Assembly: GCA_033675265.1 (NCBI GenBank)
Contig: JAUJYZ010001050.1
Location: 192,001 to 256,000, forward strand
DNA from: Actinostola sp. cb2023
Lineage: Eukaryota > Cnidaria > Anthozoa > Actiniaria > Actinostolidae
DNA length: 64,000 nucleotides
Reading direction: 5' to 3'
Below the pieces are notes generated by a model. The model saw nothing but the letters and a program-made list of their open reading frames with translations, was not told the origin of the DNA and did no database searches. This document shows positions 1-34,995 of this stretch, piece after piece (the first letter of the stretch is position 1; every line of letters starts with the position of its first letter). A program made the translations under genes and the position numbers.

Positions 1-22473
<22,473 letters not shown>

Positions 22474-22548
22474 GACTGAATAATATGGGGAACAGAGCTA
22501 CATAAGCCTTCCATGCACAGAAAAAGGCCTAAAACTGCTGTAAAAATC

Positions 22549-22559
22549 AAGATGGCGTC
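22549..22559 (+). promoter_or_regulatory. YY1-type site upstream of OGT
   Basis: AAGATGGCGTC matches the YY1 core consensus AANATGGCGNC exactly. It sits 76 bp upstream of the OGT start codon, where a proximal promoter or 5' UTR would be. It is a sequence match only. Confidence 0.45.
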
Positions 22560-22599
22560 TATTATCGTATGCATGGCAGCGACGTCATCTGCGCACACG

Positions 22600-24203
<1,604 letters not shown>

Positions 24204-24460
24204 TGATCGGCAAAGGAATTTATGAATGCTAGCACAATATTGTAATGTTTAAATAATGTTTTATTTTCTCAAAAATCAACACTGGTTGTAAAGTTAGGTT
24301 GATATATACGTAATGATAGTTTGGTTCAGTCCGAAGAAAACTTCAATGTAAAATTGAAAAGTCCAAACACGTGTGTTTGCTTTTACTAAAAACTTTTTAA
24401 AAAAATAATCACCTGTGAGTGTGACTCTTCAAGATCTCTTAGATTACAACCTCGATGTTG

Positions 24461-24466
24461 AATAAA
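24461..24466 (+). terminator. Possible polyadenylation signal for beta-thymosin
   Basis: AATAAA about 260 bp after the stop codon. No other canonical signal lies nearer on this strand. Confidence 0.4.
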
Positions 24467-24499
24467 ATCCATCGTAAGTGAAGCTTGTGTGAGACTGGT

Positions 24500-27240
24500 C
24501 AATTTGGACGTACGTGGGTATTTTTAAAATATCTGTAAATGCATGGGGTTCATATATATGACAGACTAGTCAATTATGCACATGTAGCGTTCCGTTTGAT
24601 ATGCTGCCTTGTTCTATATACAACCATATTATTTATTTAGTTGCTTATGCTTACTGTTTTGCATAAATGTCATTGTATGCCGCTGTTAGCAAGTCAATGG
24701 GTTCTTTACACTATTAACCATTCAAAAGGTTTCTTAAATGCACTTAAGTGGCTTGTCAAAAGGCATATTATTTCCCAGACTGACATGAAAAGTCTGGTCT
24801 TTCAAGCAGTACATTTTGAAAACTACTGTATAAACATTTGTACTTTTGTTTTATTCATAAAGTAGTCTAATTTGTATAAACATAAGAGTCATGTCAACAA
24901 ATTATATGTATATCGAATAACGGCATAGCTATAACTGAAATGTTCACTTCTTTCTGCAGCGACAATATCAAAGCGAAGAGGCTGTTTGCTAGGTACTAGC
25001 CTGCGAATACAGCCTAGTTAGGTACTGGAATATTTCCACACTTATTTAAAATTTGCACCATCATCAAATGTGACCCAGTGGGGGGTCACTTAACGAAGAA
25101 CAGAGGGCAAGATATTTCAATATATTTGGGAGAAAAGGGGAATTTATCAGGATTTCACTTTCAGTCTTCGATGTAAATTTCAAAGAGCATAAATTGCAAG
25201 ATTTGAACACGACAAGAAGGCCATTACTCGACTAGTTCCAGGAGCTAGGCTATAAGCTGTAGTGGCACGAAAAAATCGTTACTGAATTTACGGCTAAACC
25301 GATCCGGGCTAACATATACGGACCATCATATTCAACAGTACCTGAAGATAGGTCGAAAGCTCTGTAGAATTTGATGTGAAAATAGGATTGAAGATAGCTA
25401 TATAAATTATGAATAGATTCTATTAATAAATGCAATTGTATTTTTATGCAAATATGCGGCAAAATCTAGTATCTCGCATGCTCTAGCCGGATTTCTTTGT
25501 TATTTACAGTTATAGTAAAAAAGTTGCTTTGGACATAGACATAATAGACATCGACTTTATTTAGTACCAGTAATTTACATACAATTTAGTTTATAAGATA
25601 AGATACCATGGTACGTATTATTGCTTGCTTTTGATTTTCGGGAACGGCGCTTATAGAATGTATCGATCTGATTCTTTGAATGACTCTTTTATAGTCATGC
25701 AAAAGTCGTGAGCCGAGCAAAGGAAAACGGGTATCACGGAGTGAGAAGTTCTGATAGATAATCGGTAATCAGTTCAACATGCCTTCAACTGAGGTTCCTC
25801 TAAGACATAGATGTTTTCGTCAACAACTGCTACACTGGAATGCTCGAACGATGGCCAAATGTCAAGCCAAAGATGTAGACGGTGACCAACCCTTCCTGCC
25901 ACAAAATATTAAAGCTTGCGGCCATTTGTCTGACATGGCGAATGTGACATTTGTGCCGTAGTTTTCAGATTATTAGTATTACTATCTGACAGTATTTTGA
26001 GGATTTTAAAAGTACACTTTGAAGAGCCTTGGCACTGCATGTGCTCTAGATATAAATAGACTTGCCATCGTATCACAATCAGTATTAGAATCGGTTTGCC
26101 CTTGTGACCCTACTCATTAATTAGCGTGCAATATTCACTTAGCTAGCATTCTCTGGGTTTACTTTGAAATTAACGTACGACCACGTTTTGTGCGCGCGCG
26201 AAATATATTAGCATTTTAACCGATCACTGATATAGCAGTACTGTACGTTGCACAGATAGTTGGAAAGCACATCCTTCAGATTTAGTGTACATTTTAGGTG
26301 TGCATAATAAGTTATCTTTTCCAAGTCCAACCCTAGTTGCCGTCCGGGAAGTGAACGTTTGTACCCGCATAGACTGATCTCAGGTTATAATATGCCGGAT
26401 ATTATACACGCGCGCGCGCTCACTAGAGCAATTTGCGGACAGAACACCGAGTAGTTGACAGTACTGTTCAAGTGAAGTCTGAATGAGTACAAGCTCGTCA
26501 GGGTATAATTAAATATACAGTATACGTAGTCTGAAAATCTAACTACGCCTTTATAATTGAAGGCATCACAATATGATATTCACAACAGTTAAAAATAGAT
26601 ATGTATTTATATGAGCTTTTATTTTTCAAAACCGAATATCCAAATACACTTATAGTTAATCAATAAATGTCACATGGAACAAAGGTGTCGACACAGCTGA
26701 AGCCGATTCGCGTGCCGCCACTGGTTTGATTTCTGCACTCCGTTACAACAACAACGACCAATCAAATATAATATGAAGTGATAAGTAGCTGTTATATTTA
26801 CTCTATTGATATTTGCTTGCATGTAATTATCTCGTGGCGAAAGCTGATCAAATATAAAACAAATAAGATACACGGGTTTTAAAAACAAGACAAAAACAAT
26901 AAAGTGACAGTTTTATAAATAGATGCATGTAAATAAATATCATCGTTTATTTAGAACAACATGATATATAGATATTGACAGCCCGGATGAAAATGTTATT
27001 CAGAGCTATGACATTTTGTATACTTCCCTGTTTTTAGAATTATTCTTATTTCAAATACATATACCTGTATATTTGCCCATGGGTTTCCTTTGTCTGAGCA
27101 ACGGCCGGGAACTCGTATGGTGATTTTCTCGACGGGGCGCCTTAACGGTATGAATGAAGCCTATAAAAAGGTCACCATCGTTTTATGACTAGTGACATGT
27201 GGTCAAATAAATATGCGTCATGCATGTGAGTTCATTTTGA
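24500..27240. other. Intergenic region without recognised genes
   Basis: AT-rich sequence with short frames only. It holds alternating GC runs (GCGCGCG near 26190, CGCGCGCGCGC near 26410), but I see no exon with known homology, no tRNA and no clear transposon ends. Confidence 0.5.
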
Positions 27241-27260
27241 CGTATAAAAACGACGCAGTC

Positions 27261-27530
27261 AGGGCCGTACACAGCACAGGGGCAGGGGCAGGGGGGCAGT
27301 TGCTCCCCTAGCAGTTGTACAAGCCCCCCCCCCCCCCCCCCTAGAAACTAGAAAGGCAAAAAACGTACTGAGAACTGTACTATTTTTATATTTTTTTTTC
27401 CTGAATATCCAAATACACTTATAGTGGATCAATAAATGTCAAATACGTACTGCCCCCCCCCCCCCCCCTTGAACTGCACCCCCCCCCCCCCCCCCCCCCC
27501 CTTGAATTTTGGGTTAGTGATGTAGCCCTG
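27261..27530. mobile_element. Decayed hAT-like element with poly-C tracts
   Basis: CAGGGCCGTACACAGC at the left and ATGTAGCCCTG at the right form short inverted ends. Between them are GGGGCA repeats and three poly-C runs (about 27327, 27455 and 27480). No target duplication is visible. Confidence 0.45.
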
Positions 27531-27551
27531 GCATTTTCAGAATTTGCCCAT

Positions 27552-27967
27552 GTAAAAAAAGAGCAAGGGACTGGGAACGAGTTTTTTAAAAATTAGACAA
27601 AAAAATAATGTAATTACGAAATTAAGTTTATGACATGCAACAACATGTTGAAATTATCATATGTGCAAAGTTTGATGTGATTTGAGTGAATTCTGTCGGA
27701 ATTATAAACTTTTGAAATTTTGAAATTTTACAGTGAATGTATGGTTTGGGTAGACAACGCAAAAAAAATACAGAGTTTGTATGGGAAAATGTACATCTTT
27801 GATGCCCTCTAGCATCGTCAATATTAAACCGAAGTTCACCAAACTTTCCAGATTAGCTAAGTTTGATCTGCTCTGTCAGAAAATGATGCCCATTTTTGCT
27901 ATTTTTCTTATTGAATTAGTTTTACGGACTTGGTCCCAGTCCCCTGCTCTTTTTTGTAATGGCCAAT
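27552..27967. mobile_element. Uninterrupted GAGCAGGGGACTGGGA-family element
   Basis: Same family as 3148-4319 but only about 415 bp, with a single AGTTTGTAT where the other copy carries an insert. The ends GAGCAAGGGACTGGGA and TCCCAGTCCCCTGCTC are inverted. Confidence 0.8.
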
Positions 27968-30864
27968 AGGCCAGTGACTTGCCCCGACCGAAGAAGGTCA
28001 CGTACGTCTCCCGACACCCTTCATGCAATATATTGTCACGTGTGCTAATGATATATATCATTGCAATTGAAGGGACAAAGGGGTGTAATTTCGGTGATGG
28101 TCTTGGGCGTTAAACGGCAATAGAAACAACTGAACCTACTGGTTAGATGCGGAATTTTTGCATGATCGAAAGAAAGCAATGGACGTGATTCAGCATGGAT
28201 TATGATGCGATGACAGATGTTTGACGCCTTCTCCGTTGGATCAGTTCCCGGCGAGTGCAATTGATTTTAAATTGGATGTTTGATAATTAGATTCAAGGAT
28301 AAGCCTGCGTGCAGAAACAGGCAGCATTCGCCCAGACGTAATGCCATCGGAGATCGAGGATCGATGTCTTAAAGTTTCCTTTGTGACCCAGGCCTGGCCT
28401 CGTCTCTCCACCGCCCTTTGAACCCACAAAATATGAATAATCATAAAAAATTAAGTACGATTTCTTGTTCGCACATTGCAAAATGAGTAAGCACTGCAAC
28501 AATACTAAACCATCTGCTGCGACCATGTAAAAAGTGTGGAAAGATTGATTCGGAACTCCAAAAAAAACAATAGCTGATTAGATGAATATAGCCGTACGGA
28601 GTACCGGCAAAGGTCTCCTGGAAAACTTTGCGACATATTTCACTTCATGGCCTGTAAATTTCTCTTCTAAAAATCATACGGCTCTTAAGCACCAGGACGA
28701 CGACGTCGAGGACGCTGGACCGACGAAGTTCCAATAAAGTGTTTTGTTGGCTATTGTTCTCACAATTGTTTTATCATCCGTGTAACATGTACGTTTGCGC
28801 CGCATTTCACGAATGACATCGTATTCTCTGTTTCTCTGACGTCATGTTGACCACCGACTTTGCCAGCAACCGGTCACCCGCCCGAGGAACGGTGTCTATT
28901 CTACTGCGAAGCACTGCAGGACCCGGCCGGTTGTACGAAAGGTGGTAGCCCTATAACCTTATTAGACTGTTAGATAACAACATCGACTTATCCCGACTGG
29001 ATGAAGATTGATCTGCATGGTGGATAGCGCTATCCACCTATAACACCTAGATCGTGCAACCGAGTATCTATTGCTATAACTACTGATTTCCGCGCACGTG
29101 TCTTGCCGGCCATGCACGTTTTAAAATAATCATTATTTTAACAGGAAAGCTATTGAGTAAGTTTGCCGGAGGCAGTTTGCCAATGACCCCAAACCTCGTC
29201 ACTATAAAAGCTAGTTGAAATTAAATGAGGGTTAATAGTTCATTGTTCAATACAATCAAAACAGTACATGAAAGAATATAACAATCATATCGGGAAGTTT
29301 TTATCAATGGAAAGAAAGGCGATTTAATGACACTAGTAATAATATTACCGCAAGTACATTGAAGTGGTTTCCCCTCGCAACGACTGGATGCCGGAATAAC
29401 TGCATGACCGAATAGATTTTTAAACACGTCCGCCGTTTTAAGTCAAAATTTTCACGTACCTTGAAAAGGTAATCAGGTAACTGAGAGAAGCGGGTATTTT
29501 TTTTGTTCGAATTTTATGATAATCTAGATCGATTGAACACATTCTGATAATCCGAGCATAAAATATAAATGACTGGTACATGAAATGCGCTTTTTTTGTC
29601 TAGCACGTCGAGCTTACTAAATAAGGTTCGCGGTCGTCTGATGTGAGGATCATCCCTAAATTTGGCCAAATGTCAGTCAGTTTATTTTCAGACTACGAAA
29701 TATTAGGGCTTCGTCATTGTTCAACCCACGAATGACGAACGTATATCATGCATGCATATATCCATTTTTGGCAGTTCCGCCGGGCACCGGCAGTTGTTAT
29801 GGCAGCCAACCAGATGTAGAAAAATAAAACAACCCTTGAATGACCTTGCTCTTCTTACAAGTTGATACAGCCGAGCCGATTGGCTGGCTGGTCGTTCCAC
29901 TGTTATGCGGAAATAACATTTGCCAATTTCGTCTCCCAGTCGAGGGATCAAAAATTAAGTAAAACCTTACCTTTTGTCTGATACGGTAAGAATTTGCCAA
30001 AAGCATCAATCCAGAATTTTGAAAATGACTGAACAATATTGACGGCGTTCCAGGCCGGTATTATGGGGTCAACATGCCGGTAACTGAGTCAGGATTATCA
30101 GTAGTGGATCCATATAGGGCGTGTGAAATCCGGTATATATAAAACGCCAATAAAAACAGAATGCAGTGATGTTTGTTCTAAATCGTACATGTTGGATCGA
30201 GATGCTGCAGCGCTCTAGCGTTATAGCCTAGGTATGTACGTATAAATTATCGTTTTAAATAGTGCTGTGCATTTAATTTTCGGTTCTATTAAAACATCGT
30301 TGTAAACAAACCGTGTTATAATCTAACATTTTGTCGACCATCCAGACTCCGAACATGAACTTACTACTGCCCGGAAACTTATGATAACTTTTGAGGCCGG
30401 ACTTATTGGAGCTTAAAACTAAACTCGATAAGTTTGAGGTTGGATACCGGGGCCGTAGCTGGTCACGCCTGACCACGCCCTTCCAAAGGAGGTAACCATG
30501 GCAACCAGGCCAGAAAGGTTGATTATATGTTGTGATTTCAATTTCCCCGAATTCCTTTTGGTCATCGCTTTACTGATTATGAATCACCCGACAATTACTT
30601 TAACGATTTAACGGTCTATCCAACGGGAGGAGGCGGTAGCACAGGCAGCCCACCAATTGCTTCTGAGGCTACTTATAATTAATAAAATATATATTTGTAT
30701 GCGCGTGTCTTTTTGATGCGGGCTCCCTGTGTGCGTCCCGCAAGACGCATCCGCAGAAATGTAGTATTGAGACCGGCGCGCGCATACATATATATATATA
30801 TAATTCAGGTGAAGTTCACCGGTGCATGAAACCAAGATAGTGCTCTACAATGAAGGAGCGAATT
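27968..30864. other. Intergenic region without recognised genes
   Basis: No exon, tRNA or complete transposon identified. 30530-30600 shares a diffuse block (CCGAATTCCTTTTGGTCAT) with 10460-10530. A short (TA)n run precedes the retroelement insertion. Confidence 0.5.
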
Positions 30865-30955
30865 TAACCAATGTGTATACTACTCAGTTTTTGAGTACAT
30901 AGAGTTTAATACAATTTGTTTCGTAGACCGACGTGAAGTCGGTCCACTCTTCACA

Positions 30956-31676
30956 TAAACTAGAATACAAGCCTAAAACTCCAACTCCAACACCGAAACG
31001 TAATCGTCACAGAAATGTAATTTGGTTCAACCCGCCATTTAGCAAGAATGTTAAAAGTAACATCGGCAAAGAATTCATCAACTTGATCGACAGATGTTTC
31101 CCGGCTGGTCACAAATTAAAGAAGATATTTAATCGAAACACACTAAAAATAAGTTACAGTTGTATGCCTAGCGTAATTAAACAGATAATAGACGGACATA
31201 ACAAAGCCACCCTGAAGAAAGACGCACAACCTCAACACGACGAGACTAAAAACACGTGCAACTGCAGAAAGAAAGACGAGTGCCCATTAGAAGGAGAATG
31301 CTTGACGAAAGAAATAATTTACCAAGCCACGATCAAAACCAAAGACACGACAGAGACATACGTAGGACTGACAGCGACCGAGTTTAAGACCAGATGGAGA
31401 AACCACCAGATGTCGTTCAAACACGAGAAAAGGAAAAATGACACTGAACTGAGTAAATATCTCTGGAAACTAAAGGGAAAACAAGAAGAATACACACTCA
31501 AGTGGAGAATCCTCGCCAAGGCAAAGGCCTATACAAACCTAACGAAGCGATGTAATTTATGTAACGCAGAAAAACACTTAATAATAACTGAGCCACATAA
31601 AGCAACCTTAAATAAACGCAACGAACTTGTATCAACATGCAGACATCAACGAAAGTACATTCTCAAGTATAATTAG
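30956..31676 (+). pseudogene. Penelope-like element protein, C-terminal GIY-YIG endonuclease part
   Basis: The frame is open from the inverted repeat (a GTG, not ATG, near 30933) to TAG, about 240 codons. The first part, WFNPPFSKNVKSNIGKEF with IFNRNTLKISYSCMP, is the conserved post-RT linker of Penelope proteins. A cysteine cluster CNCRKKDECPLEGEC follows. The GIY-YIG-type core comes next: IIYQATI, TYVGLT, then FKTRWRNHQMSFKH and the acidic ELSKYLWKLK. It ends in a CNLC pair. In a complete element this nuclease nicks target DNA for reverse transcription. Without the RT domain and a start codon the copy is not autonomous. No frameshift or stop interrupts what remains. Confidence 0.85.
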
Positions 31677-31921
31677 ACATCATGAAATCACTTTATCTTA
31701 ACGGCATATTCCAAAGGTTTGCCAACCTGATCATATTATTGTCAATCAATCAATCAATTTATTTATTTATCTATGTATTTATTTATTTGTTACATGCTTC
31801 GGTTTGTAGAATGTAACATGCAATCACATTAGCGCGTGCAACTATTTAGCACGCGCGACTATTCAACGGTTTACGATACTGACGCGATCATATTGTTGTT
31901 GTAGCTCTTGACAATTGCTTC

Positions 31922-31998
31922 AGTGTATAGAGATTAACTGAAGAGTGGACCGACTTCACGTCGGTCTACGAAACAAATTGTATTAAACTCTATGTACT
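31922..31998 (+). ncRNA. Hammerhead ribozyme (Penelope type, short stem III)
   Basis: The core CTGAAGA (31938-31944) fits CUGANGA. Stem II is 10 bp, GTGGACCGAC with GTCGGTCTAC, one G-U. GAAA follows at 31970-31973. Stem III is 3 bp, ACA with TGT, closing the loop AAT. A is at position 17, so cleavage is predicted between 31982 and 31983. Stem I pairs 31922-31937 with 31983-31998, one mismatch and two G-U pairs. All invariant core bases are present. Penelope-like elements are known hosts of such ribozymes. Confidence 0.88.
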
Positions 31999-32227
31999 CA
32001 AAAACTGAGTAGTATACACATTGGTTATATATATATATATATTTGTTAATTATGGTAGTCTCAGAAGTGAATGGTTGGGCTGCCTGTGGACGTGACGGCC
32101 TAACCGCTGGTTACAAAGAGCCGCGGACAGATAATAGCTGAACACTGTAGTAGAACAATGTTAGCATGGTAATATCGGTTTTGCGCGTTATTCGCGTTAT
32201 TCGTCTCTACTTGTGATGGTTATCTAT

Positions 32228-32325
32228 AAATGTGTGGACACATGGTGCAACTATTGCTGGAAATTTTGTTACATCGTTTGTCCACCCCTGCAGCATTGCT
32301 CGCAATTGTGTGCAACATATTCCCA
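32228..32325. mobile_element. GCAACATTG-family MITE fragment
   Basis: GTGTGGACACATGGTGCAAC and TGTCCACCCCTGCAGCATTG match one arm of the TTAA palindromic family. The other half has been replaced by the minisatellite that follows. Confidence 0.65.
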
Positions 32326-32357
32326 TGAAGAAGGGCTTTTCCCTTATATATGGTATA

Positions 32358-32702
32358 AGGTTCGTATACGGTAGGTGTCCGCTTACGGGAGGCATCCGTA
32401 TATATGGGAGGTGTCCGCTTATGGTAGGTGTCCGTATACGGGAGGTGTCCGCTTATGGTATTGCTGTTCGTATATACGGGAGGTGTCCGCTTATGGTAGG
32501 TGTCCGTATAGACGGGAGGTGTCCGCTTATGGTAGGTGTCCCGCGTATACGGGAGGTGTCCGCTTATGGTAGGTGTCCGTATACGGGAGGTGTCCGCTTA
32601 TGGTAGGTGTCCGTATACGGGAGGTGTCCTCTTATGGTAGGTGTCCGTATACGGGAGGTGTCCGCTTATGGTAGGTGTTCGTGACGGGAGGTGTCCGCTT
32701 AT
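32358..32702. repeat. 34-bp minisatellite
   Basis: About ten tandem copies built from two 17-mers, GTATACGGGAGGTGTCC and GCTTATGGTAGGTGTCC, with a few small insertions. It is open in several frames by chance only. Confidence 0.95.
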
Positions 32703-32875
32703 GGGACTCGGGCAATTTGGGTAACTTTGAAAAAACGCGTGAAAGTTAATCCTTAACTTTACTCGGCCATATAGTATATTACTCGCGCTTTGATTGGTCG
32801 AGGTCCGTGTGTTATTAGAGTACACGTTCACAGATGACGTCACAAAATCACTCAATTCTCAAAATGATAATATAA

Positions 32876-33798
32876 AACAAATAGATGCCATTTTCACGTG
32901 CGTCTGTACTCTTATAGATGCACAGACGAATTTTACGTCATTTGTGCATCTATAAAGCATCTATAAGAGTACAGACGCAGGGGCGGATCCAGGTTATTTT
33001 TAAACAGGGGGTTGTATTATCTGAGCGGCGAAGCCGCGAACTACTAGGAGGGTTTGGGGGCATGCCCCCCCAGAAAATTTTGAAATCTACAAGCTCTGAA
33101 ATGCAATTTTTAGAGATCTGGAGTTGTTTTATTACAGTAACACAACAAAACTCAATTTTCAGTAAAATTGTGAGTTTATTGGACATCCAACAAAGATGCT
33201 TGGAAGAGTCTTCTTGGGTGAGCTAGTGTGTAAAACTAAGTTTCGAAAAGCGAAGAAATACAAAAAGCACCTTCAAGTTAGTAAACAATCTCAGTTCGTA
33301 CATTCTCAGCGCTGTGCACGTGTTCCACTTGTGACGTCACATCACGTGACTTTACGAAAACAACTCGAACAGTCGAACACTTTTTCGCGGATTTTTTCGA
33401 GTTAGAGATAACTTTTGGCAACATTTTCTCGATTTCAACAACAAGTGTAGTCTTTGAATTTGTTTTGGGTGTTTTTCCGGATTTTTTAAATCATTTTCCA
33501 AAAAAAATCATATTTACGTGAGACCTTGCCTTGAACTTTTGCCGCTAAAAAAGGCAGGTTCTTTCAGTTATCAGTCAAACAGCCCTCGAAGTTGAACGGT
33601 CGTGCAAACAGTATGAATTAATTATATTAATTATATTATTCTTACGAGGGAGAGAGCTGAAAGGCAAGAGGGACCTACGGACAGACATACTGACATATAC
33701 AAGTATTTAAAAAATATCCATAGGGGGGGTTGCAACCCCCAGAACCCTCCCCCTGGATCCGCCCCTGAGACGCACGGCAAAATGGAATCTATTTGTTA
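32876..33798. mobile_element. Palindromic MITE split by a CAGGGGCGGATCC element
   Basis: AACAAATAGATGCCATTTT and GCGTCTGTACTCTTATAGATG face their complements. Removing 32978-33767 plus one AGACG restores the symmetry. Confidence 0.7.
32978..33767. mobile_element. hAT-like MITE, CAGGGGCGGATCCAGG ends
   Basis: The 790-bp element has perfect 16-bp inverted ends CAGGGGCGGATCCAGG and is flanked by AGACG on both sides. This end sequence style is widespread among animal hAT derivatives, although those usually make 8-bp duplications. No transposase frame. Confidence 0.7.
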
Positions 33799-33952
33799 AA
33801 TAGTAAGCTTAGAGTGCTATTTAGAAAAGCGTGAAATAGTACTAACTTTAAATAGTACTAAATAGTGCTATTTCTATTGTTTTCTATTGTTTCATTAGTG
33901 CTATTTAGTACTAATTAGTTATTTAGTTTTCAAGCTTTTCTAAATTGCACTC

Positions 33953-34189
33953 TATACCCCGTTCACACCAAACCTTGTTTAGTTAAACTGAGTTTATTCT
34001 CGCTTCTCGAATTCGAGGGCATTTGATTTCACAAGAATCAAACTACCTGGAATTTCTACTGTGCAACAGAAACGGACAGTTTACCAGCAGTTTTGTGCCA
34101 AACTTGCATGGCCTTTGTAGATAATTTCCTAAACCCGTTTAGTTAAACCACCTTAAACCATGTTTAAGCCTTGGTGTGAACGGGGTATA
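33953..34189. mobile_element. MITE with TATACCCCGTTCACACCAA ends
   Basis: The inverted ends TATACCCCGTTCACACCAA and TTGGTGTGAACGGGGTATA contain an inner TTTAGTTAAAC pair. TA or TATA may be the target. It lies about 500 bp upstream of PGRMC, within reach of its promoter. Confidence 0.7.
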
Positions 34190-34568
34190 ACATGTTGTAC
34201 GCAACGTCGGCTTCGCGGTGTACATGTGTACGGTCAGTAGTTCCAGGATTACTGACAATCGGATTTGCGCGCGGCTGTACACAGGGAGCCCAAGCTTATC
34301 ACTTTACAGTCTATAATGCAGGAACAGCAGCGTTTACAAAAATCATTCCTTTACAAGAGTATTACATGTAAAGGGTCACCCAAGTTACTGTTCTCCACGT
34401 GTTATGTCGGCTTTGTATAGGCATCTTAGCGCGTCAAAAGCTACGTTTTTTTGGCCTTATTTTAAGCTCCTAATGGTCCTAATGTAAAAAAACTATAAAT
34501 ATTAAGATAGATAAATAGATATATATAGATGAAGGCTGACAGATTGACTCTGATTTTGACTGACTGAC

Positions 34569-34661
34569 ATGACCGCTGGAAATCTAAACTACATGGGTGT
34601 CCTGATAGGAATGTCTTCTTTCATCGCGTTTGCGGGATACCTGTGGTACATCGTCATGTGA
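34569..34661 (+). CDS. Possible 30-residue single-pass membrane microprotein / uORF of PGRMC
   Basis: ATG GACATGACC context, 30 codons then TGA, beginning MTAGNLNYMGVLIGM. Residues 9-30 form one uninterrupted hydrophobic/aromatic segment ending WYIVM. It sits 39 bp before the PGRMC start codon in a different frame, so it may be an upstream ORF in the same mRNA. I recognise no family. A stretch this hydrophobic and compact is uncommon by chance, but conservation cannot be tested here. Confidence 0.4.
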   Translation: MTAGNLNYMGVLIGMSSFIAFAGYLWYIVM

Positions 34662-34700
34662 CGTATATCTTGCATGCATGTTTTCTTCTCAAAGGCCAAG

Positions 34701-34995
34701 ATGGGGTTTGATTCAATCGTCCCTTCCGTGCTAAATTTCATCTCATCGCTGTCTTCTCCCATCCAGATACTTCTCCTAGTAGTAGTTGTGTTCGTTATAA
34801 GAAAACTCCTAAAGGCTAAATTCGACAAGCCTGTCGAAGAAGAGCCCGAAAGGCCAGTTGAATCGTTCAACAAGAAACGAGATTTCAGGTTGGAGGAGCT
34901 AGAGGAATATGATGGAGTCAGATCTCCTTACGTTTTGATGGCAGTTAATGGCAAAGTATTCGACGTTACAAGAGCAAAGGACTTTTACGGACCAG
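34701..34995 (+). CDS. PGRMC1: PGRMC exon 1
   Basis: Start codon context CCAAGATGGGG. It encodes the membrane anchor and the first half of the cytochrome b5-like fold. It ends CCAG|GTAATG in phase 1. Confidence 0.93.

Larger units (their letters stand above)
30865..32027 (+). mobile_element. 5'-truncated Penelope-like retroelement
   Basis: The outer 89 bp at each side (30865-30953 and 31939-32027) are exact inverted copies. Between them lie the C-terminal part of the Penelope protein and a 3' untranslated region rich in ATTT. Penelope elements carry terminal repeats that can appear inverted at the 5' side of truncated copies. The reverse transcriptase part is absent. Perfect arms and an open frame suggest a recent insertion. 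The right repeat holds the hammerhead ribozyme. Confidence 0.85.

Noticed and set aside
30933..30955. GTG at 30933 as the start of the Penelope protein
   Set aside because: It lies inside the inverted terminal repeat and is not an ATG; the protein is simply truncated there.
32232..32606. 124-codon and 65-codon frames through the 34-bp repeat
   Set aside because: Open only because the repeat unit lacks stops in those frames.
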